Origin: Girardinichthys multiradiatus | Lineage: Eukaryota; Chordata; Actinopteri; Cyprinodontiformes; Goodeidae | NCBI RefSeq assembly: GCF_021462225.1 | Contig: NC_061818.1 | Location: 18,063,462 to 18,127,461 of the forward strand | Direction of reading: 5' to 3' | DNA: 64,000 nucleotides | Part shown: one piece after another, positions 1 to 12,222 of the stretch | How the letters are laid out: each line of letters opens with the position of its first letter | Position numbering within the stretch: position 1 is the stretch's first letter | Program-made: the position numbers and the translations under genes | Notes under the pieces: generated by a model | Told to the model about the DNA's origin: nothing | The model's database searches: none | What the model saw: the letters and a program-made list of their open reading frames with translations, nothing else

Positions 1-172
1 AACAACGTGAAAGCATGGATCCATCCAGCCTTGTATCAATGATTCAGGCAAGTGGTGGTGGTGTAATGGTGTGGGGGATAATTTCTTGGCACACTTAGTG
101 GTCCCCTTAGTACCAATTGAGCATCATGTCAATGCCACAGCCTACCTGAGTATTGTTGCTGACCATGATGTG
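1..172 (+). mobile_element. Tc1-like transposase remnant
   Basis: Broken translation of this stretch resembles the middle of a Tc1 transposase: a VMVWG-like segment near 65-95 and an HVNATAYL-like segment near 125-150. Stops and frameshifts interrupt it. It ends abruptly near 172, where sequence matching the downstream flank of the constant genes begins (compare 32,500). It is non-functional and cut by the window edge. Confidence 0.55.
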
Positions 173-3100
173 TGCATGTTGCATGGGAACATTTCCTTAG
201 AGTTTGTTCAATGTGTTCACTGTTCTATGATTTAAAGCCTGGGAGTACATCAGATTAGTCTGTATTACATCGTCCAGTTGTGTTATTCCATTAATTATGT
301 TTCCTGTGTTTTTATTCTCATGAATTCTTTCTTTTTTTTCCTTTTTATGTTTGATGTCTTGGCTGAATTTTCTTAACCATTTTGGTTAAAATGTTGCTGG
401 CTTGTTTAACATAAATAAAAAAAGTCCAACTTTGATTGGGTGTTTGTTGAGCATAAGTTTAATTTTAAATATTTAGACAATAAAAACATATACATCATGA
501 CAAATTACACTAAACCCTTAACCCATAAATGAGATTAGAAAATCATTGGGGCTTACTGTAAATTTCCTAATCAGATACAAGAAAACATACACAAGACGAC
601 ACACACAAATGGTCTTCATGTGTTTAAGTAATTGTTATTCTGTCCACTCATTTCACTATGTATGACCAACTGAAAATAATTAACAAAACAATTGGAATAA
701 TTAGGTTATAATAAGACTTTAGCAGCCACAAAATGGAGTTTTGACAAAAATTCAACTTGGAAGACTCACCTCCACTTCCAGCTCCGTCTAATTACTCCAC
801 CACGTTCTCCGCTCCAACCAATGAGCCCCTGATCTACATTCCTCTTCAGCCAATCATCCCTCCAGGCTTTGCTTTAAAAGACCTTCAGAATCTCCTGATC
901 TTCAGCTGAGCTTCGACCCTCTTCCACCCCATCTTCACCATCAGGCTTCAAGCTCATTCCGACTCCCTTTATCTCCTCAGGCTTCCACTCCACTACCAGT
1001 ATCAGGATCCCGGGGAGAAGACTTTTCTAATTCTAACGCTAGGATGTTTACTCACGTTCTTGTCATTATCAGCATCCATGTCTTCCACCGGGGTCCGAGA
1101 GCCAAAATAAATCAAACATCAGCTAATAAACCCCTCTAATTGCCATCTCTGTGTTTCTCTCATTTGTGAGTGTTTCCAGGTTGAAATAGCTTTTTAATAG
1201 CAAAGCTTATATCTAAGCTTCTGTATTTTATGAGATTGCTTTCTTTTAACATTTGCAAACACTTTTCTATGTTTTCTTTAAAACCTAAAGAATGTACAGT
1301 GCCTTAGGGTTTCGTCCACAGGCCATTATTGTTTTTTAAGATTTTACTCAAGTTTAAATGGTTTTTTCAGCATTTATGGGCCCCATCCCTATTTGGAGTA
1401 TTTTTAGGCATCATGATACCTTTTAACATGAGTTAGGAGATGCAAAGACGTTTGACTAAAATCCACGTCTCGCTTTCAGCGTTTTCATCAGTTGAAACCA
1501 TGTTGCAACAGGAGGTTTAAGCTGGAGATGTAAATCTGACTGAAACTAAACAGTTTCACATCAACAGGCTGATTTGGTTAACCTCAGCTTTGGCTTAATT
1601 TTCCTTACTTGTATTAATATATATATATATAGGGTTATAACAAAATTAATGGTTTGGTAAATGACTGGAAGTAAACAAATAATTTTAATTTCTCAATTTC
1701 TGAAATTAATTTGTTTTTATCATGTTATAAAAATGTAAAGTATAGCATTGACTGGAGATTTGTTTGGATCCTTTTCAATGAATAAAGTAGTATAAGCAGC
1801 TGTAGCCAATACCTGGATTGATACATTATACAATAATATGATCCACTTGAAATTGCCAGTGTTAATGTTCTAATTTTTTTACATGGACTGTGCCCATATT
1901 TTTGAATAGAACATGTTTAAATCACTTTGGAGCCGTTTCAATTTGTTGACAATCTTTACCAGCTGTACCTGAATGCAGCATGCGCTGCTGCAGGGAAAAT
2001 CCATCTCATCAACCGGGATTGGATTTCTCTGACTTACGTCTCATGTAGGCTAATGTACAGCATGTAGTTTAGGCTGAGTGGATGCTACAGTTAGCCATTA
2101 GTATGTCAGTTGATTTTTCTCCAGTAACTGTCATGCTTACATTGTGCTTGAGGTTGTTTAGGCTGAGTAACTCAGTTAGGTGCAGACCGACCTCTGTATC
2201 TTATTTTTGTTAAAACATGCATATGCTTACATAATGTTTTGGTTCGGTCCACCTTTCTTTCTCCACTGTAGCTGTATGATAAACCTTCCCAAATAGCAGA
2301 GTTTAGAGATAGCTGTTGTGATTTGGTGTCATTTTGTTTTTAAGTTGTGCTACAGAAAGTTGTATTATGCACTTTTTTATGTATAAGTATGAACACACCC
2401 AAAGATTTTTGATGTGTTCATATATAAAACAACATTGTACTTGTTAGGTATATGTCAGAAACGTTTAACAGAAAGTGGAAGGTTGGGGGGTCATTTCAAG
2501 TACTGAAAATCTCTCAAGGTTTACCTGATTTTTTTTCCACTGACTGATCACTATCACATTACTGACTTAGTTGTTTTAAGCAAACCCTAACACCTAAAAA
2601 CAGAATAAAATAGAATCAGGAACAAAGTCACAGGCAATTGGAAAGCACAAGGATAGACATAAAAATTGGTAATAATAATATGATAAAAATAAAAAAATAG
2701 ACTGTACAGTAATGTCAAATACACAAAGTAAGAAAAACTATACAAGTATAATGAAACAGAAGAGGCCGATTCTACAAAATACAAAATACATGTGTGATTA
2801 GGGGACCACTGGCAATCTGTCCATTCTGCAGCCTGCCTGTTTAATGAAGTGAAAAGAGCGAATCCAACTGTTAAAGGCAGGGGACTTGGCTCATTGAGGA
2901 ACTTGCAGGCTGAATGCAACATGTGTACGATTTGAAGCAATGGCATACCTACAAGTCTGAGACGATGAGCTTAAAAAGTTTGATTCTGACAGAGTATGTT
3001 GGAATTATGAGTCACAGCAACACACTATTTTTTTCTGCTGTTAGAAGTAAACGACAAGGAGGCACAGGGAGGTGACTTAATGAGGGACAGAAAGCAGAGG

Positions 3101-3810
3101 GAATTTTACCTGGGCCACGGAAAGTGACCAGGCAGGGACAGAGAACAGTAGGGCTCCTCTCCGTCAACTTCTAGCAGTTAACTGGATTTGCCTGATGGGA
3201 ATGGTCAGAATTTAAAAAAATCAGGTGTCAATCCAATTAAACAAATATTCTTCTCACCACATGTGTAGGAACTGTGCCATTGTTTTACAGTCAGACAGAA
3301 TCCCATGATGAAGCTGGACCACAAAAAGCACCCAGTGTTTCCACTGTAAGATATGGTAATAAGAGCCAAATACAGCTCCATGTTTAACTAAGGGAGAAAC
3401 TGAAAAGGTTTTCCATCTGATTGCTGTTTGTTTACCCTTCTGTTGTCTTTTTATATTTCTGTGGTTGGTAGTGGAACTGTTACTTATCCTATAGATGTGT
3501 GGGGTGTTTGAATTTCCAATGTGTTAAAGAGGAAAAATGATAAATGTAGATGAGTTGTATACATTTTTGATTGTTCTATAATTTGACAGTTTTTGTATGA
3601 ACAGTGCATTATTTGACACTGAAGTCTTTAATGAAAATAAACTAGACAAGTTGTTTTCTATAAAGTGACATGTAGAGAAAGTCCAGGACTTTGTCAAATA
3701 TATGACTTGAAGAAGCCTGGGGCATAAACACCTCAGAGTTTGCATGTTTGTTATTACTGATCCACCAGAGAGGGTGCTCTAGGACAACTAACGATTCATG
3801 AGAAATCTAA
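173..3810. other. Inter-cassette spacer with post-C homology
   Basis: No gene is supported. About 173-620 matches 32,503-32,990 and about 1,250-1,600 matches 33,020-33,410. Both matched blocks lie downstream of the constant gene of cassette A, so this region is probably the downstream flank of another constant gene just outside the window. About 640-1,245 is extra sequence absent from the 33-kb copy. Part of it (about 730-770) resembles 48,580-48,620, so it is probably an inserted repeat. About 3,460-3,800 matches 35,215-35,395. Confidence 0.6.
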
Positions 3811-3812
3811 TA

Positions 3813-5423
3813 CAGGTCCTTCTCAAAATATTTGCATATTGTGATAAAGTTCATTATTTTCCATAATGTCATGATGAAAATTTAACATTCATATATTTTA
3901 GATTCATTGCACACTAACTGAAATATTTCAGGTCTTTTATTGTCTTAATACGGATGATTTTGGCATACAGCTCATGAAAACCCAAAATTCCTATCTCACA
4001 AAATTAGCATATCATTAAAAGGGTCTCTAAACGAGCTATGAACCTAATCATCTGAATTAACGAGTTAACTCTAAACACTTGCAAAAGATTCCTGAGGCCT
4101 TTAAAACTCCCAGCCTGGTTCATCACTCAAAACACCAATCATCGGTAAGACTGCCGACCTGACTGCTGTCCAGAAGGCCACTATTGACACCCTCAAGCAA
4201 GAGGGTAAGACACAGAAATAAATTTCTGAACAAATAGGCTGTTTCCAGAGTGCTGTATCAAGGCACCTCAGTGGGAAGTCTGTGGGAAGGAAAAAGTGTG
4301 GCAGAAAACGCTGCACAACGAGAAGAGGTGACCGGACCCTGAGGAAGATTGCGGAGAAGGGCCGATTCCAGACCTTGGGGGACCTGCGGAAGCAGTGGAC
4401 TGAGTCTGGAGTAGAAACATCCAGAGCCACCGTGCACAGGCGTGTGCAGGAAATGGGCTACAGGTGCCGCATTCCCCAGGTCAAGCCACTTTTGAACCAG
4501 AAACAGCGGCAGAAGCGCCTGACCTGGGCTACAGAGAAGCAGCACTGGACTGTTGCTCAGTGGTCCAAAGTACTTTTTTCGGATGAAAGCAAATTCTGCA
4601 TGTGATTCGGAAATCAAGGTGCCAGAGTCTGGAGGAAGACTGGGGAGAAGGAAATGCCAAAATGCCAGAAGTCCAGTGTCAAGTACCCACAGTCAGTGAT
4701 GGTCTGGGGTGCCGTGTCAGCTGCTGGTGTTGGTCCACTGTGTTTTATCAAGGGCAGGGTCAATGCAGCTAGCTATCAGGAGATTTTGGAGCACTTCATG
4801 CTTCCATCTGCTGAAAAGCTTTATGGAGATGAAGATTTCATTTTTTCAGCACAACCTGGCACCTGCTCACAGTGCCAAAACCACTGGTAAATGGTTTACT
4901 GACCATGGTATCACTGTGCTCAATTGGCCTGCCAACTCTCCTGACCTGAACCCCATAGAGAATCTGTGGGATATTGTGAAGAGAACGTTGAGAGACTCAA
5001 GACCCAACACTCTGGATGAGCTAAAGGCTGCTATCGAAGCATCCTGGGCCTCCATAAGACCTCAGCAGTGCCACAGGCTGATTGCGTCCATGCCACGCCG
5101 CATTGAAGCAGTCATTTCTGAAAAAGGATTCCCGACCAAGTATTGAGTGCATAACTGTACATGATTATTTGAAGGTTGACGTTTTTTGTATTAAAAACAC
5201 TTTTCTTTTATTGGTCGGATGAAATATGCTAATTTTGTGAGATAGGAATTTTGGGTTTTCATGAGCTGTATGCCACAATCATCCGTATTAAGACAATAAA
5301 AGACCTGAAATATTTCAGTTAGTGTGCAATGAATCTAAAATATATGAATGTTAAATTTTCATCATGACATTATAGAAAATAATGAACTTTATCACAATAT
5401 GCTAATATTTTGAGAAGGACCTG
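3813..5423 (+). mobile_element. Tc1 family 1, copy 1
   Basis: A complete-length Tc1/mariner element with long (about 210 bp) terminal inverted repeats that begin CAGGTCCTTCTC and end GAGAAGGACCTG, flanked by TA dinucleotides at 3811-3812 and 5424-5425. The same repeat bounds copies at 10.7, 13.2, 26, 33.5 and 43 kb. The transposase inside is dead. Confidence 0.95.
4141..5146 (+). pseudogene. Tc1 transposase pseudogene (copy 1)
   Basis: Degraded DD34E transposase, with a family length of about 334 residues. The start codon is ATC instead of ATG. Codon 27 (Glu in other copies) is TAA, the Ser codon after FCM is TGA, and an extra T near 4845 shifts the frame just before the second catalytic position, where the codon reads Asn instead of Asp. 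The FSDES (first Asp) and DLNPIENLW (Glu) motifs survive. It cannot encode an active enzyme. Confidence 0.9.
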
Positions 5424-5593
5424 TATGTAATAAATTATCCCTTATATGTGGCTAAACTTCATTTTATGTAATATCATGTTTAACTTGATTAATGTGATAT
5501 CCTTTGAAATCCTGATTAAAAACAGCAAGTCATTGTATAATAACAATGAAAAACTCAAAAATATAATCATCCACAAACAGTATGTTTCTCTTT

Positions 5594-5800
5594 CAGTTGA
5601 GCAAAAGTTGCAGGAAGTTCTCAGTCTTTCCTGCAGAGGATCTGGATTTGACTTCAATCAGTATGAAATTGGAAAACTGGAAATGGTTAGATTGGATTTA
5701 ATTTGAGTCAGTACTGAATGCACTGGATTGGAGAAATAGAATGGATAGGTGTTTTTTGGATGGACTTTAGTGTGACCCAAAAAACAACCCATAAAACAAA
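5594..5800 (+). pseudogene. V segment fragment (framework 1 to 2)
   Basis: The translation reads LSLSCRGSGFDF and then degenerates, resembling the start of the V family at 8.7, 20.5 and 25.2 kb. There is no leader, no complete framework 2-3 and no recombination signal. A homologous fragment sits at 35,570-35,710, so the decayed V was already present before the cassette duplication. Confidence 0.7.
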
Positions 5801-6433
5801 AGTCTAACCACATAGTTACTCTCAGTAGCTAAAAGCACAAGATTAGGTTTGACACAACATCACATCAACAAAACCTCACATCACAGGTGACCTGGGGGAA
5901 GGGGTGTGCTGCTGTAGCTTTGGTGTGGTCCACTGATGAGGAGCATGTGACTTCAGCTGTGCATCAAGTTGTGAAGCAGGGTGTGGCAGGTCTGCAAACA
6001 AACAAGAGAAAAAGCTTCTGTAAACAACTAGATAAAATATTATCCTTAGATTACAGAGATAATAAAAAAATAGACAAAAATCTTCATCTTCCCAAATAAT
6101 TGAATCTCCATTATTACTTGGTCCCAGGACTGCTTTGGTCCTGCTGCAACTTTTCCTAAATGTAAATGAAGCCCTCATTTGCTCCATGCTGTCAACCTCC
6201 AACTTTTTGTTTAGTTTCTAAACCAAACTAAACTCAAGTTAGTCCCTACAGGATACAATAGTATTATGGAAATATATGTTTAAAGTGATCTCTAGATATG
6301 TTGTTAATTATTTAGATTTCATAGTATGTTTGTTTTTATGAAATTGTTCTATTGTGTGGAAATATGTGCTTATCAATGAGATATTGCCTAACAAAAATAA
6401 TTATATTTTTTGGACACTTTTGAGGAGGAGTCA

Positions 6434-6441
6434 ATGCAAAA
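6434..6441 (+). promoter_or_regulatory. Octamer-like V promoter element
   Basis: ATGCAAAA, one base off the Ig octamer ATGCAAAT, 70 bp upstream of the leader ATG at 6504. The same position relative to the leader is occupied by octamers in several other V segments here. Confidence 0.5.
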
Positions 6442-6503
6442 AAATGTCTTCCATCAGTATTTATCTGCAGAGGTTGGCAGAAAACAATCAGACATAGTTT
6501 ATC

Positions 6504-6939
6504 ATGATGGGCTGTTGGGCAGGACTGCTGCTGTTAACTATCTGCCTAGCAGGTCAACATTTGTATGCATCCTAAATATTGTTTACTTTTATATGTGTCA
6601 CCAGATTGTTTTATTAGAACTTTTTTTTTTGGCAGGTGTTGCTGGACAGACTCTAACAGAATCTGAACCAGTGGTTAAAAGACCTGGAGAATCCCACAAA
6701 CTGACCTGTACAGCCTCTGGGTTCACATTCAGCAGCTATCACATGAACTGGGTCAGACAGGCTCCTGGAAAAGGACTGGAGTGGATTGCTTTTGTGCACA
6801 CAGGCAGTTCTTATATCTATTACTCCCAGTCTGTCCAAGGCAGATTCACCATCTCCAGAGATGACTCCAGCAGTAAAGTCTATCTGCAGATGAACAATCT
6901 GAGGACTGAGGACACAGCTGTGTATTATTGTGCAAGACA
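6504..6939 (+). CDS. IGHV-like variable segment VA1
   Basis: Leader exon 6504-6552 ([11 protein letters not shown]...), intron 6553-6635, V exon 6636-6939. The V domain has framework 1 [34 protein letters not shown] in framework 2, [21 protein letters not shown] in framework 3 and YYCAR at the end, so both canonical cysteines and the framework 2 Trp are present. Splicing is phase 1, as in Ig/TCR V genes. The leader donor (GTCAAC) is weak. A recombination signal follows directly. The broken V at 36.5 kb is its homologue in cassette B. It would supply the variable domain of the receptor chain after joining to the D and J downstream. Confidence 0.88.
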
Positions 6940-6978
6940 CACAGTCATATACACAACTACTAGAGTCGCACAAAAACT
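6940..6978 (+). other. 23-RSS of VA1
   Basis: Heptamer CACAGTC (6940-6946), 23-bp spacer, nonamer ACAAAAACT (6970-6978). The heptamer has one mismatch to CACAGTG. An alternative CACACAG heptamer two bases earlier would give a 25-bp spacer and is less likely. Confidence 0.8.
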
Positions 6979-7598
6979 ACTTCCTCTATTTGACATCACT
7001 ACTGGGAACGGGCTCATGTTTTTATTTCTGAATGGCTTCCCTGTATAGAAATGATTGGAGGAAAAGTATTTAAAATATTTAAAGATATCTACAATTCCAA
7101 AACAAATCAATAAGATTTAAAAATTGGTTGGTCTTTTCTTTTGAGAATTATTTTATATGTTTGAAGATAAAAATAGTCTATGTTATGTTTTAATTAATAT
7201 CAAGGGTTTTCAGACGTTTTTAATAATTGCACAAATAGGGCATTACTGTAGTGTTATTAAAATATTCTGATGTATTTATTGAGCTTTAGATTGGTTGTTA
7301 CAAAAAAAGAAAGACAGTAAGAAAAGAACAGTTGAACAACAGAAAGACTCCTATGATATGCATTTGAAACGTGAGCATTAATTAATTGCTCATTATCGCA
7401 TTGATCAACTATGTGCAGGAGAATGCAGACCCAACTTCCTTACAGTTTTCTTTAAACATGTTATGATTTGTCATTTCTCTTTAAATAATTGAATCTTCAT
7501 TTTTGATCATCTTTTCTTGTACCTCTGTTGCATTTGCAGGGTGAATTTTGAGAGTGCATGATTACCAAACTGATATTTGTGATGTTTTCCTTCCCCAG

Positions 7599-7862
7599 GT
7601 GTGACTTGTAAACAATTGATCCTGCCAGTCTCTATTACTGTGCAATTGTCACCATCTGACTATCAGCATTCAGGTTCTCCTTCTTGAGTCAGCTGTCATA
7701 CAGCTTAAATCAGCATATAGGGAAAAGGACTGATGTGGGATGGGATGAAACTTACAGCTGCCTTGTACAGCAAAGACTGACTGAAAAGTTCAGTATCCAG
7801 TATAACACTAGTGCTATTAAGACAGAACATGCAGCCACTGTGTATTACAGTGCAAGATGCCG
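7599..7862 (+). pseudogene. Degenerate V segment
   Basis: Preceded by an acceptor-like CCCCAG. The translation starts like the KCEQLTQPA family (compare 49,240), then jumps to a decayed framework 3 ending VYYSARC, where the second canonical Cys is Ser. Large internal losses leave no complete V domain, and the downstream RSS is not recognisable. Confidence 0.6.
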
Positions 7863-8062
7863 CAGTAACACGATCTGTACAGATGTAAAAACATTCAAGA
7901 CAATAGTCATTGATTGTTTTTTTCTGATTTGCAGATCACTTAGCAGTTAAAATATGTTTATGCAAAAAACAAAAACGCTACTTCCTCCCAAAAAATATGT
8001 TGAGCAAGGGTGAGAAAAAAAGGATTTTACTTGTGAGTCCAACATGTTAAATTTCACACTGC

Positions 8063-8180
8063 TCTGAGTCAATGGAAAACCGATTCATCATCTCCAGGGA
8101 GAATAGCAGAAATCCGGTGTATCTGCAGATAAACAGTTCAACAACTAAGGATTCTGCTGTTTATTATTGAGCTCAAGTGT
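8063..8180 (+). pseudogene. 3' V fragment with stop at second Cys
   Basis: Only framework 3 remains ([24 protein letters not shown]). The Cys codon of YYC is TGA. A heptamer CACAGTG follows at 8181-8187, so this is the 3' half of a former V of the 15.2/38.5/39.8-kb family. Confidence 0.75.
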
Positions 8181-8641
8181 CACAGTGACACAGAAAGCAG
8201 CGTGTTTTTTTTTTCTTTAGTTTTTTTTTACTTGTGAATGTAAGGTATGAGTAATTAATAAAATTTCTATGTACTGCAAAATACAACTGAACTAATAGCC
8301 AAATACCAATAAGACTTTGTCATAGTCCATGTATTACGTCCATATAGCTGTTAAACATAGGAAAGAACTTAAGATCAAGATGGCCTTTTTTCCATATTAT
8401 CTGTTTAATTTGTGACACGTTTTAACGTATGCAGGGATGCTCTATATATCAATCATTCTATGTTCTTCTAGAAAAAACTGCATTAAAAACAATATCTTTC
8501 TTCATCTAAAAGAATAATTGTAGGGATGTTTGAATCAGACACATTTGCCTTTTAAATGTAATACAAATACTGATGTCATACTTTAGACCTCCTCCTGTCT
8601 TCTTTAGCTGACAGTTCTTCCGTCACAGCTTCAGTTTCAAG

Positions 8642-9077
8642 ATGTCGATCAGGCTGTTTGTTCTGCTAACAGTGATCTGTCTGCCCTGTGAGTTTTTTAT
8701 ACTCTTATACACTAATCAGTCTTTCAGTTGGTCTGATCTCATTTAATTGCTGCTTTTTGTAACAGGTTTTAACAGCCAGGGTCTAGAGTCCATTCCTTCC
8801 ATCTCAGTAGTGAAAAAGCCTCAGGAAGATCTTAGTCTTTCCTGCAGAGGAACTGGATTTAACTTTGGTCGCTATGGAATGCACTGGATCAGAGAGCGTC
8901 CAGGAAAACCACTGGAGCACATAGGTCCAATTTGGTATGATGCAAGTAAAACAGTTTATGAAAACTGCGTTCAAGGACGCATAGAAATCACCAGAGACAA
9001 CAGTAACAGTATGGTGTATCTGAGACTGTCCAGCCTGAAACCAGAGGACTCTGCTGTGTATTACTGTGCACCAAACA
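8642..9077 (+). CDS. IGHV-like variable segment VA2
   Basis: Leader exon 8642-8687 (MSIRLFVLLTVICLP), donor GTGAGT, V exon from acceptor CAG at 8766 to 9077. It belongs to the ESIPS-xx-VVKK family: LSLSCRGTGF in framework 1, MHWIRERPGKPLEHIG in framework 2, [17 protein letters not shown] in framework 3, YYCAPN at the end. Framework 2 has His where most VH have Trp47, and there is an extra Cys in the framework 3 start (ENCVQG). No octamer was found close upstream. The open frame, splice sites and RSS are all intact. Confidence 0.87.
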
Positions 9078-9116
9078 CACAGTGGTTAATGTGAGCACAA
9101 AGTCTGTACAAAAACT
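9078..9116 (+). other. 23-RSS of VA2
   Basis: Heptamer CACAGTG (9078-9084), 23-bp spacer, nonamer ACAAAAACT (9108-9116). Confidence 0.92.
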
Positions 9117-9562
9117 CCTCAAAAAACAGACGTGACAAAAACAGCATTAAAAAAGTATTAACATACACACACTAAGCAGACAAGTAAAGCCACAACTGAT
9201 TTTGTATTTAAGTTTTCCTTTTTTTGTCTGTTATAACATAATGACAGAATACAATTTCAGTTCACCTCAGTAATAGACTACAGATTTTACATTGTTGTAC
9301 ATGTTTTATAAACATATTCAGTTACAGGAAAAAGAACCCATGAAAAGTTCATTCAATAATTACAAAGACATAAAACTGACAAATCTTCAGTTTTTAGCAT
9401 CATATGTCCCCCAAGTTTACATTATTATTAGTTTTTTTAGACCTTCTCTGGTTGTGTCTCATCTTCATCTTCTGCTTTGACAGTGTCAACAGTAATGCTA
9501 ATGAAGTTATTTCTTTTTAAGTTCCCAGCTTTTTTTTTTTTTTTTTTTTTTTCATTTAGCTG

Positions 9563-10421
9563 TTGAGTCTCTCAACGTTCTCTTCACAATATCCCACAGA
9601 TTCTCTATGGGGTTCAGGTCAGGAGAGTTGGCAGGTCAATTGAGCACAGTGATACCATGGTCAGTAAACCATTTACCAGTGGTTTTGGCACTGTGAGCAG
9701 GTGCCAGGTTGTGCTGAAAAATGAAATCTTCATCTCCATAAAGCTTTTCAGCAGATGGAAGCATGAAGTGCTCCAAAATCTCCTGATAGCTAGCTGCATT
9801 GACCCTGCCCTTGATAAAACACAGTGGACCAACACCAGCAGCTGACACGGCACCCCAGACCATCACTGACTGTGGGTACTTGACACTGGACTTCTGGCAT
9901 TTTGGCATTTCCTTCTCCCCAGTCTTCCTCCAGACTCTGGCACCTTGATTTCCGAATGACATGCAGAATTTGCTTTCATCTGAAAAAAGTACTTTGGACC
10001 ACTGAGCAACAGTCCAGTGCTGCTTCTCTGTAGCCCAGGTCAGGCGCTTCTGCCGCTGTTTCTGGTTCAAAAGTGGCTTGACCTGGGGAATGCGGCACCT
10101 GTAGCCCATTTCCTGCACATGCCTGTGCACGGTGGCTCTGGATGTTTCTACTCCAGACTCAGTCCACTGCTTCCGCAGGTCCCCCAAGGTCTGGAATCGG
10201 CCCTTCTCCACAATCTTCCTCAGGGTCCGGTCACCTCTTCTCGTTGTGCAGCGTTTTCTGCCACACTTTTTCCTTCCCACAGACTTCCCACTGAGGTGCC
10301 TTAATACAACACTCTGGGAACAGCCTATTTGTTCAGAAATTTCTTTCTGTGTCTTACCCTCTTGCTTGAGGGTGTCAATAGTGGCCTTCTGGACAGCAGT
10401 CAGGTCGGCAGTCTTACCCAT
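9563..10421 (-). pseudogene. Tc1 transposase pseudogene (copy 2)
   Basis: An open frame of 261 codons from an intact MGKTADLTAVQ start at 10,421 to a stop at 9636. The stop is a TGG-to-TGA change at the Trp of the VLNWPANSPDLN motif (codon 262), before the catalytic Glu. The second catalytic Asp is Asn. The 3' end of the gene is deleted. The copy at 13.5 kb has the same stop. Confidence 0.9.
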
Positions 10422-10749
10422 GATTGGGGTTTTGAGTGATGAACCAGGCTGGGAGTTTTAAAGGCCTCAGGAATCTTTTGCAGGTGTTTAGAGTTAACTC
10501 GTTGATTCAGATGATTAGGTTCATAGCTCGTTTAGAGACCCTTTTAATGATATGCTAATTTTGTGAGATAGGAATTTTGGGTTTTCATGAGCTGTATGCC
10601 AAAATCATCTGTATTAAGACAATAAAAGACCTGAAATATTTCAGTTAGTGTGCAATGAATCTAAAATATATGAATGTTAAATTTTCATCATGACATTATG
10701 GAAAATAATTAACTTTATCACAATATGCTAATATTTTGAGAAGGACCTG
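9563..10749 (-). mobile_element. Tc1 family 1, copy 2 (truncated)
   Basis: Minus-strand Tc1 with one intact end (GAGAAGGACCTG then TA at 10,750). The other end is lost: homology stops near 9563 inside the transposase C-terminus, next to a long poly-T run (about 9529-9552). Confidence 0.92.
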
Positions 10750-11808
10750 TATAACTGGTAAGAAAAGCTGCAGCATCTGTGTGATGGAAAATATGCAAGA
10801 AAGTATGAAAAACTCATAAGATCATCTTTAACACCAACATGTTCTTTGCAGCTCACATAAACAATTACAATTTCAAGTAATGCAACAAAACGTCCCTCAA
10901 AATGTGTTGTCCAAAGAAAACAGCAAATGTTTGGCAAAACCATAAAAAAATATGAATTTATTATCTGAATTTTTAATGGATTGTATATTAGTATCTATTG
11001 ACAGGTACAGAACATACAGCTGAAGTCAGATGGTTGACATTTTAATTCAAAGTCCCTTCATCATCCCAAATGTAATAACTCGCATTCAGGTTTGAGAAAA
11101 AAACAAACAAAAAAAAACCCATTAATGTTTACTGAAATATGGTTAACAGTCAAGTTAAGCTTCATATATCCTGCACTAAAGAGACAATGATTGAACAACA
11201 TAAACCTGATTAAACCCTAATGTAATTCATTACATTTACAACATTTTGTTAGTGGTAGAAGAGTCAAATTCAGGCATAAATGACCTGGGTGAAGATTTTG
11301 GACACTTTAAAAAAACATAAACTACCGTGTTTATTATTTTTACTTTAAGCAACAAAATTATTAATGTGAAATATGTGCAGGTTCATACACTGACATACAA
11401 ATACTTACAGCAACAGCTGTCAGGGCTCATGGATTCCTGTTTTGTTAGGGTCTCCATCAACAAGTGTTTTTACTGTTAAGGTTTAACATCAATTTCAATA
11501 CAACATAACAATAGTTATGTTTCTTTGATCTGATGGGATATTAGCAGCTTGAAACACTCACAGCAAGCCAAGTAGAGTGAATGTACACCTAATAATAACC
11601 AGGATGAAAGGAAAAGGGGAGAAAAGACATGTTTAAATGTAAAAGAGTGTAATTTTTGACCTGCTTGAATGATGTTAGAAGTTTTATGCTCTTAGCACTT
11701 TCCTTTGTGTAAAGTGAAGTTCCACCCTCTTTCTATAAAAGCTTAATAGGATGTTATTGTTTGCATTACAGGAAGATAAATTCCCATCAGATCTCCTTTA
11801 ACAATAAC
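10750..11808. other. Intergenic, no gene seen
   Basis: AT-rich spacer between a Tc1 copy and a decayed V segment. No convincing coding or RNA feature is visible. Confidence 0.5.
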
Positions 11809-12222
11809 ATGTTTTCTCTACCTCTGCTGCAGGCAGCTGGAGGCTGAGTCTCACTGAGATGAAGACCAACCCACAGTGACTGTTTGTGATTCATTACTAA
11901 TTCATTCTCCTCCACAGGTGTAAAGTGGTAACAGCTGATACAGTCAGACAATATGACTGTGAAGGAAGGTCAGTCTCATCAGCTGTCATGTCTCTTATTC
12001 TCTCGACAACCACATCACAGCTTGGATAAGCTAGCCTGCAGAGGAAGTGCTGAAATAGGTGGGAAATGCCAATTGCATTAGAAATGAATAAATTTAAGGA
12101 GACTGCAGTAGAATATTCTAGCCATTTTCAAAACAGAGTATTTACCCAAGACAAAGATGGTAGAGCTTTGTATCTGACATTGTCCATCTTAAGGCTGGAG
12201 GACTCTGCTCTGTAATAGGCAG
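11809..12222 (+). pseudogene. V segment pseudogene
   Basis: Leader-like MFSLPLLQAAG at 11,809 without a clear donor. An acceptor (CCACAG at 11,917) is followed by sequence resembling KxxQLTQS...SHQLSC of the 49.2-kb family. The frame is broken repeatedly. The final Cys region reads CTGTAATAG, so the YYC motif is lost, and no RSS follows. Confidence 0.65.

Noticed and set aside
2587..2946. 119-codon minus-strand open frame
   Set aside because: Low-complexity hydrophobic reading of AT-rich DNA, with no splice context or family resemblance.
5876..6202. Minus-strand 108-codon frame
   Set aside because: No homology is recognised, and it overlaps decayed V-flanking DNA that is repeated near 35.8 kb without keeping the frame.
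6410..7048. 212-codon frame around VA1 as a single-exon gene
   Set aside because: It reads through the leader intron and past the recombination signal. The real leader is in another frame and is joined to the V exon by a phase-1 splice.
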